Positions 1 to 7,324 are shown, numbered from the stretch's first letter. The stretch is 12,545 nucleotides of DNA from Caldifarciminota bacterium (GCA_027025255.1 JALVRC010000121.1:1-12545), one strand, 5' to 3'. Notes: a model not told the origin generated them from the letters alone. Numbers and translations are program-made.

Positions 1-1976
1 TATACTATTTTCTCTGCTATCCTATTCCTTTTAGCACTACTTTTTATATATATTTCACACTCATCTGAAGCAAGATATCTTTTAATACCTTCTAAAATTT
101 TATCCTTCTTTATCTTTGTGTAGTATTTGTTATTAAGTCTGGCATCAAGTAATAACCGGGCTAACTTAGAAGAATAAGATTTCTTTAGATTAAAAACACT
201 AATAATAAGCCTTGCATATCTTGCTGCATAGTTTTCTAAAAGTACAGTCTTTCCACTTATTACACTGTCGGGATTTACATATACGTAATCACCATCATAA
301 TCACCTAATAAACTATCAACATATCGTGCTACCATTTTCATAGAATCTGTGCTATTTGTCTTCATATAAGCATCTATTAACGCTTTTTTAGACTCCTGAT
401 TTATAAACATTGCCATTGAAGGCTCTCCCTCCAAAAGAACATACAGATTCTCTATCTTTACCTTTGAACCAGGAACAGAACTATGTCCTATCAGCAACCC
501 GTTCATCTTTACAATAAAATCTGTTAATGAATAGGGACGAGAAAGCATTTGAATTTTTTCAAGATACTCCTCAATATGTTCCATGACTTTTAAGACAACA
601 GGATTTCTGATATCTTCTGAAGCAACAACTATTTCAAGTGGATTACCTCCCCCAAACTCTTCTCTTATTAAACGTTCAGAAACCCTGACAGGATTAGTTT
701 TAGGAAAATAATTTATTAAATCTACATTTCTTTTAAGTCCTGGAATACCTAATGCAAGTAAAACAAATACTAAAAGAGCAAGAATCAGAGTAATCCTGTA
801 TCTTTTCAAAGAAACCCTGGCAAAAAGAATCATCAGATTGGAAATATCAAACTTCTTAACCTTTATTCTTTTTGTATTCTTTTTAAATGAAAGAATAATA
901 GGTATCAAAACTATTGAAAGCAACATAGCCAGCACTACTCCAAATCCAGTAAAAATACCAAACTTTCGTATATCATCAAGCTGACTAAACAGTAATGAAA
1001 TAAAACCAATGAAAGTAGTTAGGGCTGCCAGAATTATAGATATACCTACCTCTTTAAGACTTTTCCTTATTGCACCAACATTATATTTTTCTTTCTTTAT
1101 ATCCTCATAGTACTTATACAAAAAATGTATACCGTAGGCTGAGCCTACAGCAAGCAGTATCACAGGAACAATATCAGAAAATATGGAAAAAGCTACACCA
1201 ACAATACCCATAAATCCAACGGAGTAAAGTACAGATAGAAAAACAACTATCAAAGGGAGATAAATACCTTCAAAGGAACTAAAACTCAAAAGCAGTATAA
1301 TAACTAAAATAAGAACAGCTATAGGAATAAGTATGTACAAATCTTTAATTATCATGCTGTTTACAATAGCAATTTGCATTGGGAATCCTCCGTAAAAAAC
1401 CTTAAAATTTCCTTTTAGTTTCTCTGTTATATCAATTACTTCTCTACCAACTTTACCTCTATCCACATTATCTGCAAATCTAATAATAATATTTGCATAT
1501 TTTGCATTTGCAGATACAAGTTTACCGTTAAAACTCTTTTCTTTTAAGACGTACAACTTAAGAGACCTAAATTCTCTGTCTGTGACAGGTATGTGTCCTG
1601 GCTCAACAAGCTCACCTACCTCAATACCTTCATCTGTCTTCTTAATATCCATAGCACTTACAAGACTTGTTACCTCTGTTACCCCTTCAATCCCTTTATA
1701 GGCCTCTGTTAATTCAGAAAGTTTTTCAAAGGTCTTCCTCGTAAAAACATCTAAATTTGATTTTATAATAACCATTCCAACCAGATTTCCTTTAAATTCT
1801 TCACCAACATCTTTGAATCGGGAAACAAAAGGGTCATTCTTTGGAAGGGTATTTATTATATCTCCCTCTATCTTTAGATTAAAAAATCCTACAACTGAAA
1901 CTACTGATAGTACACCTAAAAAAACAATAATTATCCATTTAAATCTCAGGATAAAATCAGTAGTAAATTTTATCAA
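1..1976 (-). CDS. RND/MMPL-type exporter, C-terminus cut off by the window edge
   Basis: Predicted inner-membrane exporter of the RND superfamily (MMPL/HAE3-like type). I translated 658 codons before the left edge, with no internal stop. Residues 13-32 form a first membrane helix and about 35-205 an extracytoplasmic loop. A helix cluster follows at about 213-231, 238-260, 265-285, 313-330 and 340-362, then another helix at 395-411 and the start of a second large loop. This is the usual duplicated RND layout, so the second helix cluster lies beyond the edge. The motif GSAYGIHFLYKYYED (residues 278-292) is typical of bacterial 'predicted exporter of the RND superfamily' proteins. The start is a TTG at 1976-1974: AGAGG lies 8 nt upstream and the codon overlaps the previous gene's stop as TTGA, so translation is probably coupled. 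The LolA-like and DUF1302-like neighbours suggest a lipid or hydrophobic substrate; that part is inference. Confidence 0.9.
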   Translation of the reverse strand, partial: MIKFTTDFILRFKWIIIVFLGVLSVVSVVGFFNLKIEGDIINTLPKNDPFVSRFKDVGEEFKGNLVGMVIIKSNLDVFTRKTFEKLSELTEAYKGIEGVTEVTSLVSAMDIKKTDEGIEVGELVEPGHIPVTDREFRSLKLYVLKEKSFNGKLVSANAKYANIIIRFADNVDRGKVGREVIDITEKLKGNFKVFYGGFPMQIAIVNSMIIKDLYILIPIAVLILVIILLLSFSSFEGIYLPLIVVFLSVLYSVGFMGIVGVAFSIFSDIVPVILLAVGSAYGIHFLYKYYEDIKKEKYNVGAIRKSLKEVGISIILAALTTFIGFISLLFSQLDDIRKFGIFTGFGVVLAMLLSIVLIPIILSFKKNTKRIKVKKFDISNLMILFARVSLKRYRITLILALLVFVLLALGIPGLKRNVDLINYFPKTNPVRVSERLIREEFGGGNPLEIVVASEDIRNPVVLKVMEHIEEYLEKIQMLSRPYSLTDFIVKMNGLLIGHSSVPGSKVKIENLYVLLEGEPSMAMFINQESKKALIDAYMKTNSTDSMKMVARYVDSLLGDYDGDYVYVNPDSVISGKTVLLENYAARYARLIISVFNLKKSYSSKLARLLLDARLNNKYYTKIKKDKILEGIKRYLASDECEIYIKSSAKRNRIAEKIV

Positions 1977-2692
1977 ATTTTTAACCTCTTTAAAAGCTCA
2001 TTTAAAGACTTTTTAATATCCTTAATATCTTTTTCCATCTGTTTTATCTCATAGACATCTGGAATATCCATTTCTTTCATTACCTTTTTTATTCCTGCTT
2101 CAACACGCTTATCAATATCTTTTCCATCTTTTAATCCCAATAAAGATAAAGTTTTAAGAGAACCCTGTTCTATTTGTTTTTCCAATTCCTGCTTACTTCC
2201 AATCCCGAGCTCTTTTATTATTGATTCAGTATTTTCTTTTACTATTTTTCTAATCTTCTCTTCAAGAGCGGCATGTCTTTCTTTAATTGCTTGAAGTAAA
2301 ATTTTCTCAAGCTCTGAAGCTTCCTTCTTGCTTAATTTCTTTTTGTCAACAAGACTTCTAACAAGCTCCTTTGTTTTTCTCTCAGTTAAAGACATCGCTT
2401 CAATACTTGCCACTAATGAACTTTTAATAAATTGGTACAGTGTATCTCTGCCAGCCTTAATCATTTCTTTTATTATAAAAGGAAATGACGCAAATTCTTT
2501 CCCATCTCGAACCTCGTATCTTAAAACCTCTATCAGTGTAACATCTGTAATATCTTCCTCTGTTTCATTATCAATTACCTTTATATCAAATCCTTCCTTT
2601 ATTAATTGTGATACCTCAGCAAGGGTTACTGTCCTGCTTGCCTCAACATCATAAAGCTTTCTATTAGGATATTTTTTAATTATTCTTGCCAT
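1973..2692 (-). CDS. PhaR-type DNA-binding domain joined to a phasin-like helical region
   Basis: Residues 1 to about 60 match the PHA/PHB accumulation regulator DNA-binding domain: IIKKYPNRKLYDVEASRTVT, followed by a V-I-D-N-E-T-E-E-D-I-T segment. In the known family this domain binds TGC-rich operators and represses phasin and PHA genes. Residues about 65-239 are almost entirely charged and helical. The stretch around residues 101-131 (TERKTKELVRSLVDKKKLSK followed by KEASELEKILL) resembles phasin-like coiled-coil proteins, and the last 30 residues look like another coiled coil. The ATG has an AAGGAG site 5 nt upstream, and a separate promoter lies just before it. The stop overlaps the exporter's TTG. 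No PHA synthase or depolymerase is visible, so a PHA role is unsupported here; a regulator of this envelope operon is at least as likely. Family call fairly sure, role inferred. Confidence 0.85.
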   Translation of the reverse strand: MARIIKKYPNRKLYDVEASRTVTLAEVSQLIKEGFDIKVIDNETEEDITDVTLIEVLRYEVRDGKEFASFPFIIKEMIKAGRDTLYQFIKSSLVASIEAMSLTERKTKELVRSLVDKKKLSKKEASELEKILLQAIKERHAALEEKIRKIVKENTESIIKELGIGSKQELEKQIEQGSLKTLSLLGLKDGKDIDKRVEAGIKKVMKEMDIPDVYEIKQMEKDIKDIKKSLNELLKRLKI

Positions 2693-2712
2693 ACTGTCTC
2701 CTTTTTTCCTTT

Positions 2713-2740
2713 ATTTTACTCATAAAACCCTCTCTGTCAA
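2713..2740 (-). promoter_or_regulatory. Internal sigma-70-type promoter for the PhaR-like gene
   Basis: On the minus strand TTGACA (2740-2735) is followed after 16 nt by TAAAAT (2718-2713). Transcription would start near 2706, giving a leader of only about 14 nt that contains the AAGGAG site (2703-2698). It lies between the beta-barrel gene's stop and the PhaR-like ATG, so the regulator and exporter can be transcribed independently of the two genes upstream. The 16-bp spacer matches the other promoters here. Confidence 0.7.
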
Positions 2741-2746
2741 GCAATC

Positions 2747-2763
2747 AATACTTAAAAAGTATT
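2747..2763. repeat. Small AT-rich inverted repeat between genes
   Basis: AATACTT (2747-2753) and AAGTATT (2757-2763) form a perfect 7-bp inverted repeat with a 3-nt loop. It sits just after the beta-barrel gene's stop and upstream of the internal promoter. The stem is nearly all A/T and no T-run follows on the minus strand, so I do not call it a terminator. It could be a weak RNA hairpin, a protein-binding site or chance. Confidence 0.35.
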
Positions 2764-2765
2764 CT

Positions 2766-4094
2766 TTAGAAGTATCCCTTAAGCACTATATATATATTAT
2801 CCACATCCTTCATTCTTCTGAAAAAAGTTCCCTCTTTACCGTTAAAATAAGATATCCCTGACAAAAACTCTATATTATCGTATGGTTTTATATTAAATTC
2901 AAATGCAGTAGTAAATCCATAGCTATTGTTTACCTCAGCAAAATCATCTATTTCAATACCGCCTTTCAAAGTAATCTTATAACTTCTAAAAGTTTGTTCA
3001 ACATAAAAAAACATATAATCGTTTAAGTCGCTATTCTCATAAAAAAAGCCGTGATTCCATTGTATATTGATATAGGTATTGCTCTTAAATGTGTAATCTG
3101 AACCTATAGTATACCTAAAATAAGAAGTATTTAGTATAGTGGTATCTCTTTCCTCTGTAAGAAATGGCATTTGAGGATTGCCAGTAGGTAATGTTTTTTT
3201 ACTCCTCATAGTAAACTCTTGAGGAATAAGAATTGCTGCCTCAGCCCATAACCCAATAGTGAAAATCTCTCCTGCAAAATCATAGCCAATGCATTGATAT
3301 TCAGGGAATGAAAGATACGTATCCATATTTAAATCAAAAGGAGTTATTGTATCCTGTGGGTAAATATTTATACTATCCACAAAAGGAAAGGTATAAAATC
3401 CCTTAAGGTAAGAGACACTCATATCCCAGTTAAATACTGTTCCTGATAATTTAAAAGCAAAAGAAGCATCCTTAAAATTCTTCTTTTCAGGATAGATTAT
3501 TGTATCATATTTTGATAGACTAAAGCCTTCAGGGATAGAATCCGATGAATACTGTGCAATAAAAAATGTATCCCATCCAAAAAGCGAAGGGGTAAATTTA
3601 GAAAGTATTGCAGAAAAGGAAATATCAAAAGGTAGATAGTATGTAGTTTTTAAAGCATCCACAGGAAGTCTCTTATTTATATCAAATATATCCTGCATAT
3701 CAAAAGGATTAATGTTGTCAGTCGGATTGAGCTTATCAGCACTTCCCCACGCAATTCTTTGTTTCCCTGCCTTTAAGTCAAGATTTTCAATAAAAAAATC
3801 GTCTATTTTAACATAGAGCTCCCATGGATAAAGATATGTCTCAACGGGGAAAGTACTCAATTGAGAAAAAGATACATTTTCTCTATTCCAGACTCTTAAT
3901 TTAAAGGAGGTGAAAACCTTATAATTACTCCCGGACAAGGAAATCTCTGTATATACCTCATCAAAGGTAGGATATGGAATAATGCTATCCTTGAAAAGAA
4001 AATATCTATTCAGAACTAAATTACCGCCTATATCCAAATCTTCAGCATTTACATTTAAAAAAATAAATAATAAAAAAATAACCAAACACTTCAT
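2766..4094 (-). CDS. DUF1302-like outer-membrane beta-barrel protein
   Basis: A 442-residue exported protein. Residues 1-17 are a signal peptide (K at position 3, hydrophobic core, probable cleavage after VNA). The mature part alternates polar and aromatic residues as in beta strands and ends in IYIVLKGYF, with the terminal Phe typical of barrels folded by BAM. The segment KAGKQRIAWGSADKLNPTD, continuing NINPFD (residues 108-132), matches the R-x-x-x-W-G-x-x-D-x-x-x-P-T-D-x-x-N-P-x-D signature of DUF1302-like barrels. These commonly lie beside LolA-like proteins and RND/MMPL exporters, as here. The start is fixed by AAGGAG (4106-4101), which overlaps the previous gene's stop; only 10 nt separate the two genes. 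Likely role: outer-membrane end of a transport path for a hydrophobic compound (inferred). Confidence 0.85.
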   Translation of the reverse strand: MKCLVIFLLFIFLNVNAEDLDIGGNLVLNRYFLFKDSIIPYPTFDEVYTEISLSGSNYKVFTSFKLRVWNRENVSFSQLSTFPVETYLYPWELYVKIDDFFIENLDLKAGKQRIAWGSADKLNPTDNINPFDMQDIFDINKRLPVDALKTTYYLPFDISFSAILSKFTPSLFGWDTFFIAQYSSDSIPEGFSLSKYDTIIYPEKKNFKDASFAFKLSGTVFNWDMSVSYLKGFYTFPFVDSINIYPQDTITPFDLNMDTYLSFPEYQCIGYDFAGEIFTIGLWAEAAILIPQEFTMRSKKTLPTGNPQMPFLTEERDTTILNTSYFRYTIGSDYTFKSNTYINIQWNHGFFYENSDLNDYMFFYVEQTFRSYKITLKGGIEIDDFAEVNNSYGFTTAFEFNIKPYDNIEFLSGISYFNGKEGTFFRRMKDVDNIYIVLKGYF

Positions 4095-4104
4095 TTTTCA
4101 CTCC

Positions 4105-4800
4105 TTAACGTTTAAGCTGTCTTTTTGTAAAAAGGCTATTTTTTATATCTAAATTGATATCAATGTCGTAAATACTCATTACAGTGGTATGATTCTTCTT
4201 TACATTTCTCATTGTTATATATACTGGTATCCAGAATGCTCCTATTTTCTTCACCTTTTTATTCTTCATAATTTTGTAAAGATTACCCTTTTTATCAAAA
4301 AATCTGGAGCTATCCGGAAGAAATGTTTCTTTATTAACATACATAACTACCTTAGAATACTGTGATTCCCTTTGTTTAGGAATTAACTTCAATTTATAAT
4401 AGGTTTTCCCTTCTTTTATAAGCTTTGCATTATAATCATCTGCATAGTTTATATTTCCCATATCATTATAAGAAAAATCACTACCCATAAAAGATTGATT
4501 TTTTGTATGTGAAGCTATTCTTCTTATCTTTCCATAAGCAGGCATATAAATGTACATCTCTATATCAGAAAGGACAAGAAATCCTACACCCTTTACCTCC
4601 TTGGGGCTTTTAAACTTCATAAGTCTTCTATTTCCAGAACTCCACATCTCTATCTCTCTTATCTTTTTATAGCCCCTGTTATTTATAAGGACCATCTTAA
4701 CCTTTGAATATGCTTTTTTGGGCCCTTTAACAGCAATATCGACATTTTTTAGAATAGTATTACCAGCTATTCCACTTAAAAACATCAATAAAATATACAT
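4105..4800 (-). CDS. LolA-like outer-membrane lipoprotein-sorting family protein
   Basis: A 231-residue periplasmic protein and the first gene of the envelope operon. The segment RRIASHTKNQSFMGSDFSYN (residues 93-112) is the hallmark of the LolA-like 'outer membrane lipoprotein-sorting protein' family that accompanies MMPL/RND exporters (PF17131 type). Later stretches (residues about 120-231) fit the same incomplete beta-barrel fold, which shelters acyl chains in true LolA. The N-terminus is a very short hydrophobic signal (about residues 1-13, ending GIAG) with no early positive charge. The ATG is nevertheless well supported by AAGGAGG a few bases upstream. It probably ferries a lipid-like ligand between the exporter and the outer-membrane barrel; the ligand is unknown. 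The family call is firm. That it is not the housekeeping LolA is inferred from context. Confidence 0.85.
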   Translation of the reverse strand: MYILLMFLSGIAGNTILKNVDIAVKGPKKAYSKVKMVLINNRGYKKIREIEMWSSGNRRLMKFKSPKEVKGVGFLVLSDIEMYIYMPAYGKIRRIASHTKNQSFMGSDFSYNDMGNINYADDYNAKLIKEGKTYYKLKLIPKQRESQYSKVVMYVNKETFLPDSSRFFDKKGNLYKIMKNKKVKKIGAFWIPVYITMRNVKKNHTTVMSIYDIDINLDIKNSLFTKRQLKR

Positions 4801-4812
4801 ATAACCTCCTTA

Positions 4813-4829
4813 TGCAGTGCCTTACTGCA
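4813..4829. promoter_or_regulatory. TGCAGT-N5-ACTGCA inverted repeat in the operon leader (candidate operator or RNA hairpin)
   Basis: TGCAGT (4813-4818) and ACTGCA (4824-4829) form a perfect 6-bp inverted repeat with a 5-nt spacer. It ends just upstream of the LolA-like gene's AAGGAGG, inside the predicted leader. The TGC/GCA core resembles the TGC-rich sites reported for PhaR regulators, and a PhaR-type domain is encoded two genes downstream. In the mRNA it could also fold and affect access to the ribosome binding site. Confidence 0.5.
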
Positions 4830-4860
4830 ATGCTTTAATGTACTGTATTTACACATTGCA
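4826..4860. promoter_or_regulatory. TGCAATG/CATTGCA inverted repeat over the transcription start (candidate operator)
   Basis: TGCAATG (4826-4832) and CATTGCA (4854-4860) form a perfect 7-bp inverted repeat separated by 21 bp. Centre-to-centre distance is 28 bp, nearly three helical turns. The upstream arm abuts the -10 box and covers the predicted start site near 4856, a classic repressor position. Its inner arm shares the TGCA at 4826-4829 with the neighbouring repeat, so the leader has three TGCA cores in total (4813, 4826, 4857). Confidence 0.5.
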
Positions 4861-4862
4861 TA

Positions 4863-4890
4863 ATTATATATAAAAAATTTGTCCTGTCAA
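4863..4890 (-). promoter_or_regulatory. Consensus promoter of the LolA-like/barrel/regulator/exporter operon
   Basis: On the minus strand TTGACA (4890-4885) and TATAAT (4868-4863) are both perfect sigma-70 consensus hexamers, 16 nt apart. Transcription would begin near 4856, leaving a leader of about 56 nt before the ATG at 4800. Such a strong core promoter is usually held down by a repressor, which fits the inverted repeats at and below the start site. No intrinsic terminator is visible between this promoter and the upstream cluster, so readthrough is possible. Confidence 0.8.
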
Positions 4891-4926
4891 CCCTTTAAAA
4901 TATACATAATCTATGCTAAAATTCTC

Positions 4927-5583
4927 TTATTTATTATGAGGCCTGATGAAAAATATGTCTCTAAAATAAACAACCATTGTTATAAGTCCAGCAAATCCTG
5001 CTAAAGCATAAAGATAATCAAAGACAGCGCCATTAAATGCGACTGAAAGGCCTACTACAATAGCCTGTAAACTTACTAAAATAAATAAGACCTTATTAAC
5101 CCTTGGAATACTCCCTATTAAAATGCCTATTAATGTAATCGTAGTAGGGCATTCTGCTCCTATAAAAACCATTTTAGGATACATAAAACCAAGCAAAGTT
5201 TCCAGAATAGGATAAAGAAATATGCCGGAAAATATTAGGAAAACGGAGACAATTCTTAAAAAGATTTTTTTTGAAAGTTTTATGAATGTCAAATGAAAAA
5301 TAATATCCAGTACCAACAAAAGCGAAATTATCCATAATCCAACAGCCCCAGAAAAAGCAACCTTAAATCCCATAAAATCTTTCCCAAGTAGAATAGTTAC
5401 TCCGCCAAACAAATATATAATTGCAAAGGTTAAAAGCACAATGTTACTCTTACTCCTTGATGGATTCCTGTAAGCACTTAATAAAAAAATTATAACTGCA
5501 CTTGCAAAAATAATAGGTAAAATAATGGAAAAAACTCCCATTTTAATATTGAGCCAGGCAATACCTTCTATCATTTTTTCCAC
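4927..5583 (-). CDS. Multi-pass membrane protein resembling DUF6064
   Basis: About 218 residues with around seven membrane segments (roughly 17-36, 46-66, 79-99, 109-127, 146-160, 164-183 and 189-207). The only distinctive motif is YPKMVFIGAECPTT (residues 135-148), which I associate with DUF6064, a family without known function. The coordinates use the GTG at 5583, which has only a weak AGAG upstream. A strong AGGAGGT lies at 5611-5605, immediately after the preceding gene's stop and 4 nt before an in-frame CTG at 5601. Starting there would add MFNRET and better fit how I remember the family's N-terminus. It is the last gene of the cluster with the TolB-like lipoprotein and the FG-GAP protein. 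Gene and membrane nature are sure; family is moderate and function unknown. Confidence 0.8.
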   Translation of the reverse strand: MEKMIEGIAWLNIKMGVFSIILPIIFASAVIIFLLSAYRNPSRSKSNIVLLTFAIIYLFGGVTILLGKDFMGFKVAFSGAVGLWIISLLLVLDIIFHLTFIKLSKKIFLRIVSVFLIFSGIFLYPILETLLGFMYPKMVFIGAECPTTITLIGILIGSIPRVNKVLFILVSLQAIVVGLSVAFNGAVFDYLYALAGFAGLITMVVYFRDIFFIRPHNK

Positions 5584-5616
5584 TGTTTCTCTGTTAAACA
5601 GAATACCTCCTCTTAT

Positions 5617-6594
5617 TTAATCTACTTTTATAATCCATATCTCTGATGGATAATCTTCATCTTCACCCACGTGACTTTCAAATGCAATCCATTTACCATC
5701 ATGGGATTGACTCGGTGCTCCGTCTTCATTGTACGTTGAATAAGTTTTTCTAATTTTTTTTAAGGTAGTATCAACGGGCATCATAAATATATTTGGGAAT
5801 TGTATATTATCTGCATTGCTTGAGGTTAAAACATACTTATCATCAAAGCTCCACGAGCAATCAGTATCATCAGATATACCATTGGATATAGTATGAATAT
5901 TATAAAGCTTTGCCTGACCATCAGTATTAATATCCGCAACATATATCATCCAGCCTTCATCCTTGCTGTAATCATTTCTTTGAAATAAAATCTTTTTCCC
6001 ATCATTACTCCAGCTCGGTAACCTGTCATCAAAATCACTGTTTGTTAAAAGAGTTATACTCCCTGTATTTTTATCAAGATATGCAATCTGATGAGTAGAG
6101 GTATTATCATCTTCGCCAGTTACATATTCAAAAACGATTTGCGTAATATTTTTCGGATTATATACAGGTTCTATATAATAAATCTCACTTTCTTCAGAAT
6201 GGTATGTTAATTGTTTTAAGCCTGTTCCATCATCATTTACCTCCCAAATTTCATCCGTTCCTCCACCTCTATCAGAAGAAAAACATACCTTATCCTGGAC
6301 CCATGAACCAAATGGGACATTAACATTATCTGCATCATCACTTCTAACAAGTATTTCTTCAGTTAAACTATCAATCCTGAGCTTCACAAGCTCTGAAGGA
6401 CCTCTATTATACCCATTTAAAAATCTTGTATATACTAAATACTTTCCATCAGGAGAGAAAACGGGATTCTGAGCGCTTTTAGAAAAATCATTGGTTATCT
6501 TAACAGCACTATCATCTCTTCTATACACTCTGTCTTTTGAACAGGATATAAACAAAACCAAAAAAGCATACAAAAAAACCTTAATATTAGAAAT
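5617..6594 (-). CDS. TolB-like beta-propeller lipoprotein, probable ATT start
   Basis: The protein has repeated WD40-like/PD40 blades: NPVFSPDGKYLVYTR, CFSSDRGGGTDEIWEVN, LPSWSNDGKKILFQR, CSWSFDDKYVLTSS and APSQSHDGKWIAFES. These resemble the C-terminal propeller of TolB, but the TolB N-terminal domain is absent, so this is not TolB itself. I place the start at ATT 6594-6592: AAGGGG lies 7 nt upstream, and the resulting N-terminus MSNIKVFLYAFLVLFISC has a charged n-region and a lipobox ending at Cys18. The nearest conventional codon (TTG at 6573) has no ribosome site and would leave a 10-residue signal without positive charge. The ATT overlaps the upstream gene by 8 nt. Ser at +2 predicts outer-membrane anchoring. 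The role is probably a binding scaffold in the periplasm or on the surface; the partner is unknown. Confidence 0.82.
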   Translation of the reverse strand: MSNIKVFLYAFLVLFISCSKDRVYRRDDSAVKITNDFSKSAQNPVFSPDGKYLVYTRFLNGYNRGPSELVKLRIDSLTEEILVRSDDADNVNVPFGSWVQDKVCFSSDRGGGTDEIWEVNDDGTGLKQLTYHSEESEIYYIEPVYNPKNITQIVFEYVTGEDDNTSTHQIAYLDKNTGSITLLTNSDFDDRLPSWSNDGKKILFQRNDYSKDEGWMIYVADINTDGQAKLYNIHTISNGISDDTDCSWSFDDKYVLTSSNADNIQFPNIFMMPVDTTLKKIRKTYSTYNEDGAPSQSHDGKWIAFESHVGEDEDYPSEIWIIKVD

Positions 6595-7324
6595 GATAAT
6601 ACCCCCTTAACAGATTAAACAATTCCTCTCTGTAATTATAGAACCAGTTAATTGTTTCCTCTGATACACCGCATTTCTCACACTTTAAATAACCCTGAAG
6701 GGTCTGATCTTTCAGCATATATATAGCTACAAGAGCCACATAGTAAGCCCTCTCTTCCTCTCCGCTACTGTTTTTTATGCCTTTACAATAATCAAGAATA
6801 TATTTGTCAAATATCCATGGATATTCCAATGTAGACTCATCAAACCTATGCAAGCCTTTTTTATATTTAAAAATCCGGGGTAAAGGTTTTGTATAAGCAT
6901 AGGGTAAATCGGCAAAATACGCAAGACAATCCGCTGTCGTTATAATCTCCTTTATTCTATCTCCATCAATATCACTAATCTTTGTTATACCTCCGTTTCC
7001 TGCATCAAAATTCCATAGTTCTTTTAACTCTCCATTTTTATTTGTTTGAAGAACTATATAGTCAGTACAACAATGAGCACCTCCAGAATAATGTTCTATT
7101 ATAATCTCATTGTACCCATCTCCTGTTATATCTACTGTGTCATAAAGAGAATAAAACTCCATTGAAGCTCGAGGCATATATTTATAAATTACTCTATTAG
7201 TTTTTGTATCTTTGATATATACACCGTTCCATTCACTTATTTTAACATTATAAGCAATAATGCGAGCATTAGCAGTTTTGCACAACGATAAAAAAAGCAT
7301 AGCAATAGGTAAAATATATCTCAT
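6587..7324 (-). CDS. Secreted protein with FG-GAP/VCBS-like calcium-type repeats, function unknown
   Basis: A 245-residue exported protein that I cannot assign to a function. Residues 1-20 form a signal peptide (MRYILPIAMLFLSLCKTANA). Two Asp-rich loops, DITGDGYNEI (about 65-74) and DIDGDRIKEI (about 118-127), look like the metal-binding turns of FG-GAP/VCBS repeats. Between them is a SGGAHCCT motif with adjacent cysteines (85, 86) seen in hypothetical proteins of this type. The C-terminal part is helical with a CEKC pair. The ATG at 7324 is preferred over one 15 nt upstream because GGAGGTG lies between them as its ribosome site. It heads the cluster with the propeller lipoprotein and DUF6064-like protein and diverges from purD. 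Exported, probably Ca-binding by inference. Confidence 0.8.
   Translation of the reverse strand: MRYILPIAMLFLSLCKTANARIIAYNVKISEWNGVYIKDTKTNRVIYKYMPRASMEFYSLYDTVDITGDGYNEIIIEHYSGGAHCCTDYIVLQTNKNGELKELWNFDAGNGGITKISDIDGDRIKEIITTADCLAYFADLPYAYTKPLPRIFKYKKGLHRFDESTLEYPWIFDKYILDYCKGIKNSSGEEERAYYVALVAIYMLKDQTLQGYLKCEKCGVSEETINWFYNYREELFNLLRGYYHF

Noticed and set aside
1813..2016. Short plus-strand open frame opposite the exporter and regulator genes
   Set aside because: Low-complexity translation, no ribosome site, and it lies antisense to two well-supported genes. The same applies to open frames antisense to the regulator (2328-2654), purD (7407-7709, 8611-8796), purE (8987-9250), the fusion gene (9623-9814), HU (10145-10538) and metG (10719-10913).
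2747..2763. AATACTT/AAGTATT hairpin as a terminator after the beta-barrel gene
   Set aside because: The stem is AT-rich and short and is not followed by a T-run on the minus strand; kept only as an inverted repeat.
4801..4862. Leader of the envelope operon as a riboswitch
   Set aside because: It is only about 56 nt, with one short hairpin and no known aptamer features; DNA operators explain the symmetric TGCA repeats better.
5617..6594. The propeller lipoprotein as tolB
   Set aside because: Only the propeller repeats match; there is no TolB N-terminal domain, a lipobox is present, and no tolQRA or pal neighbours are seen.
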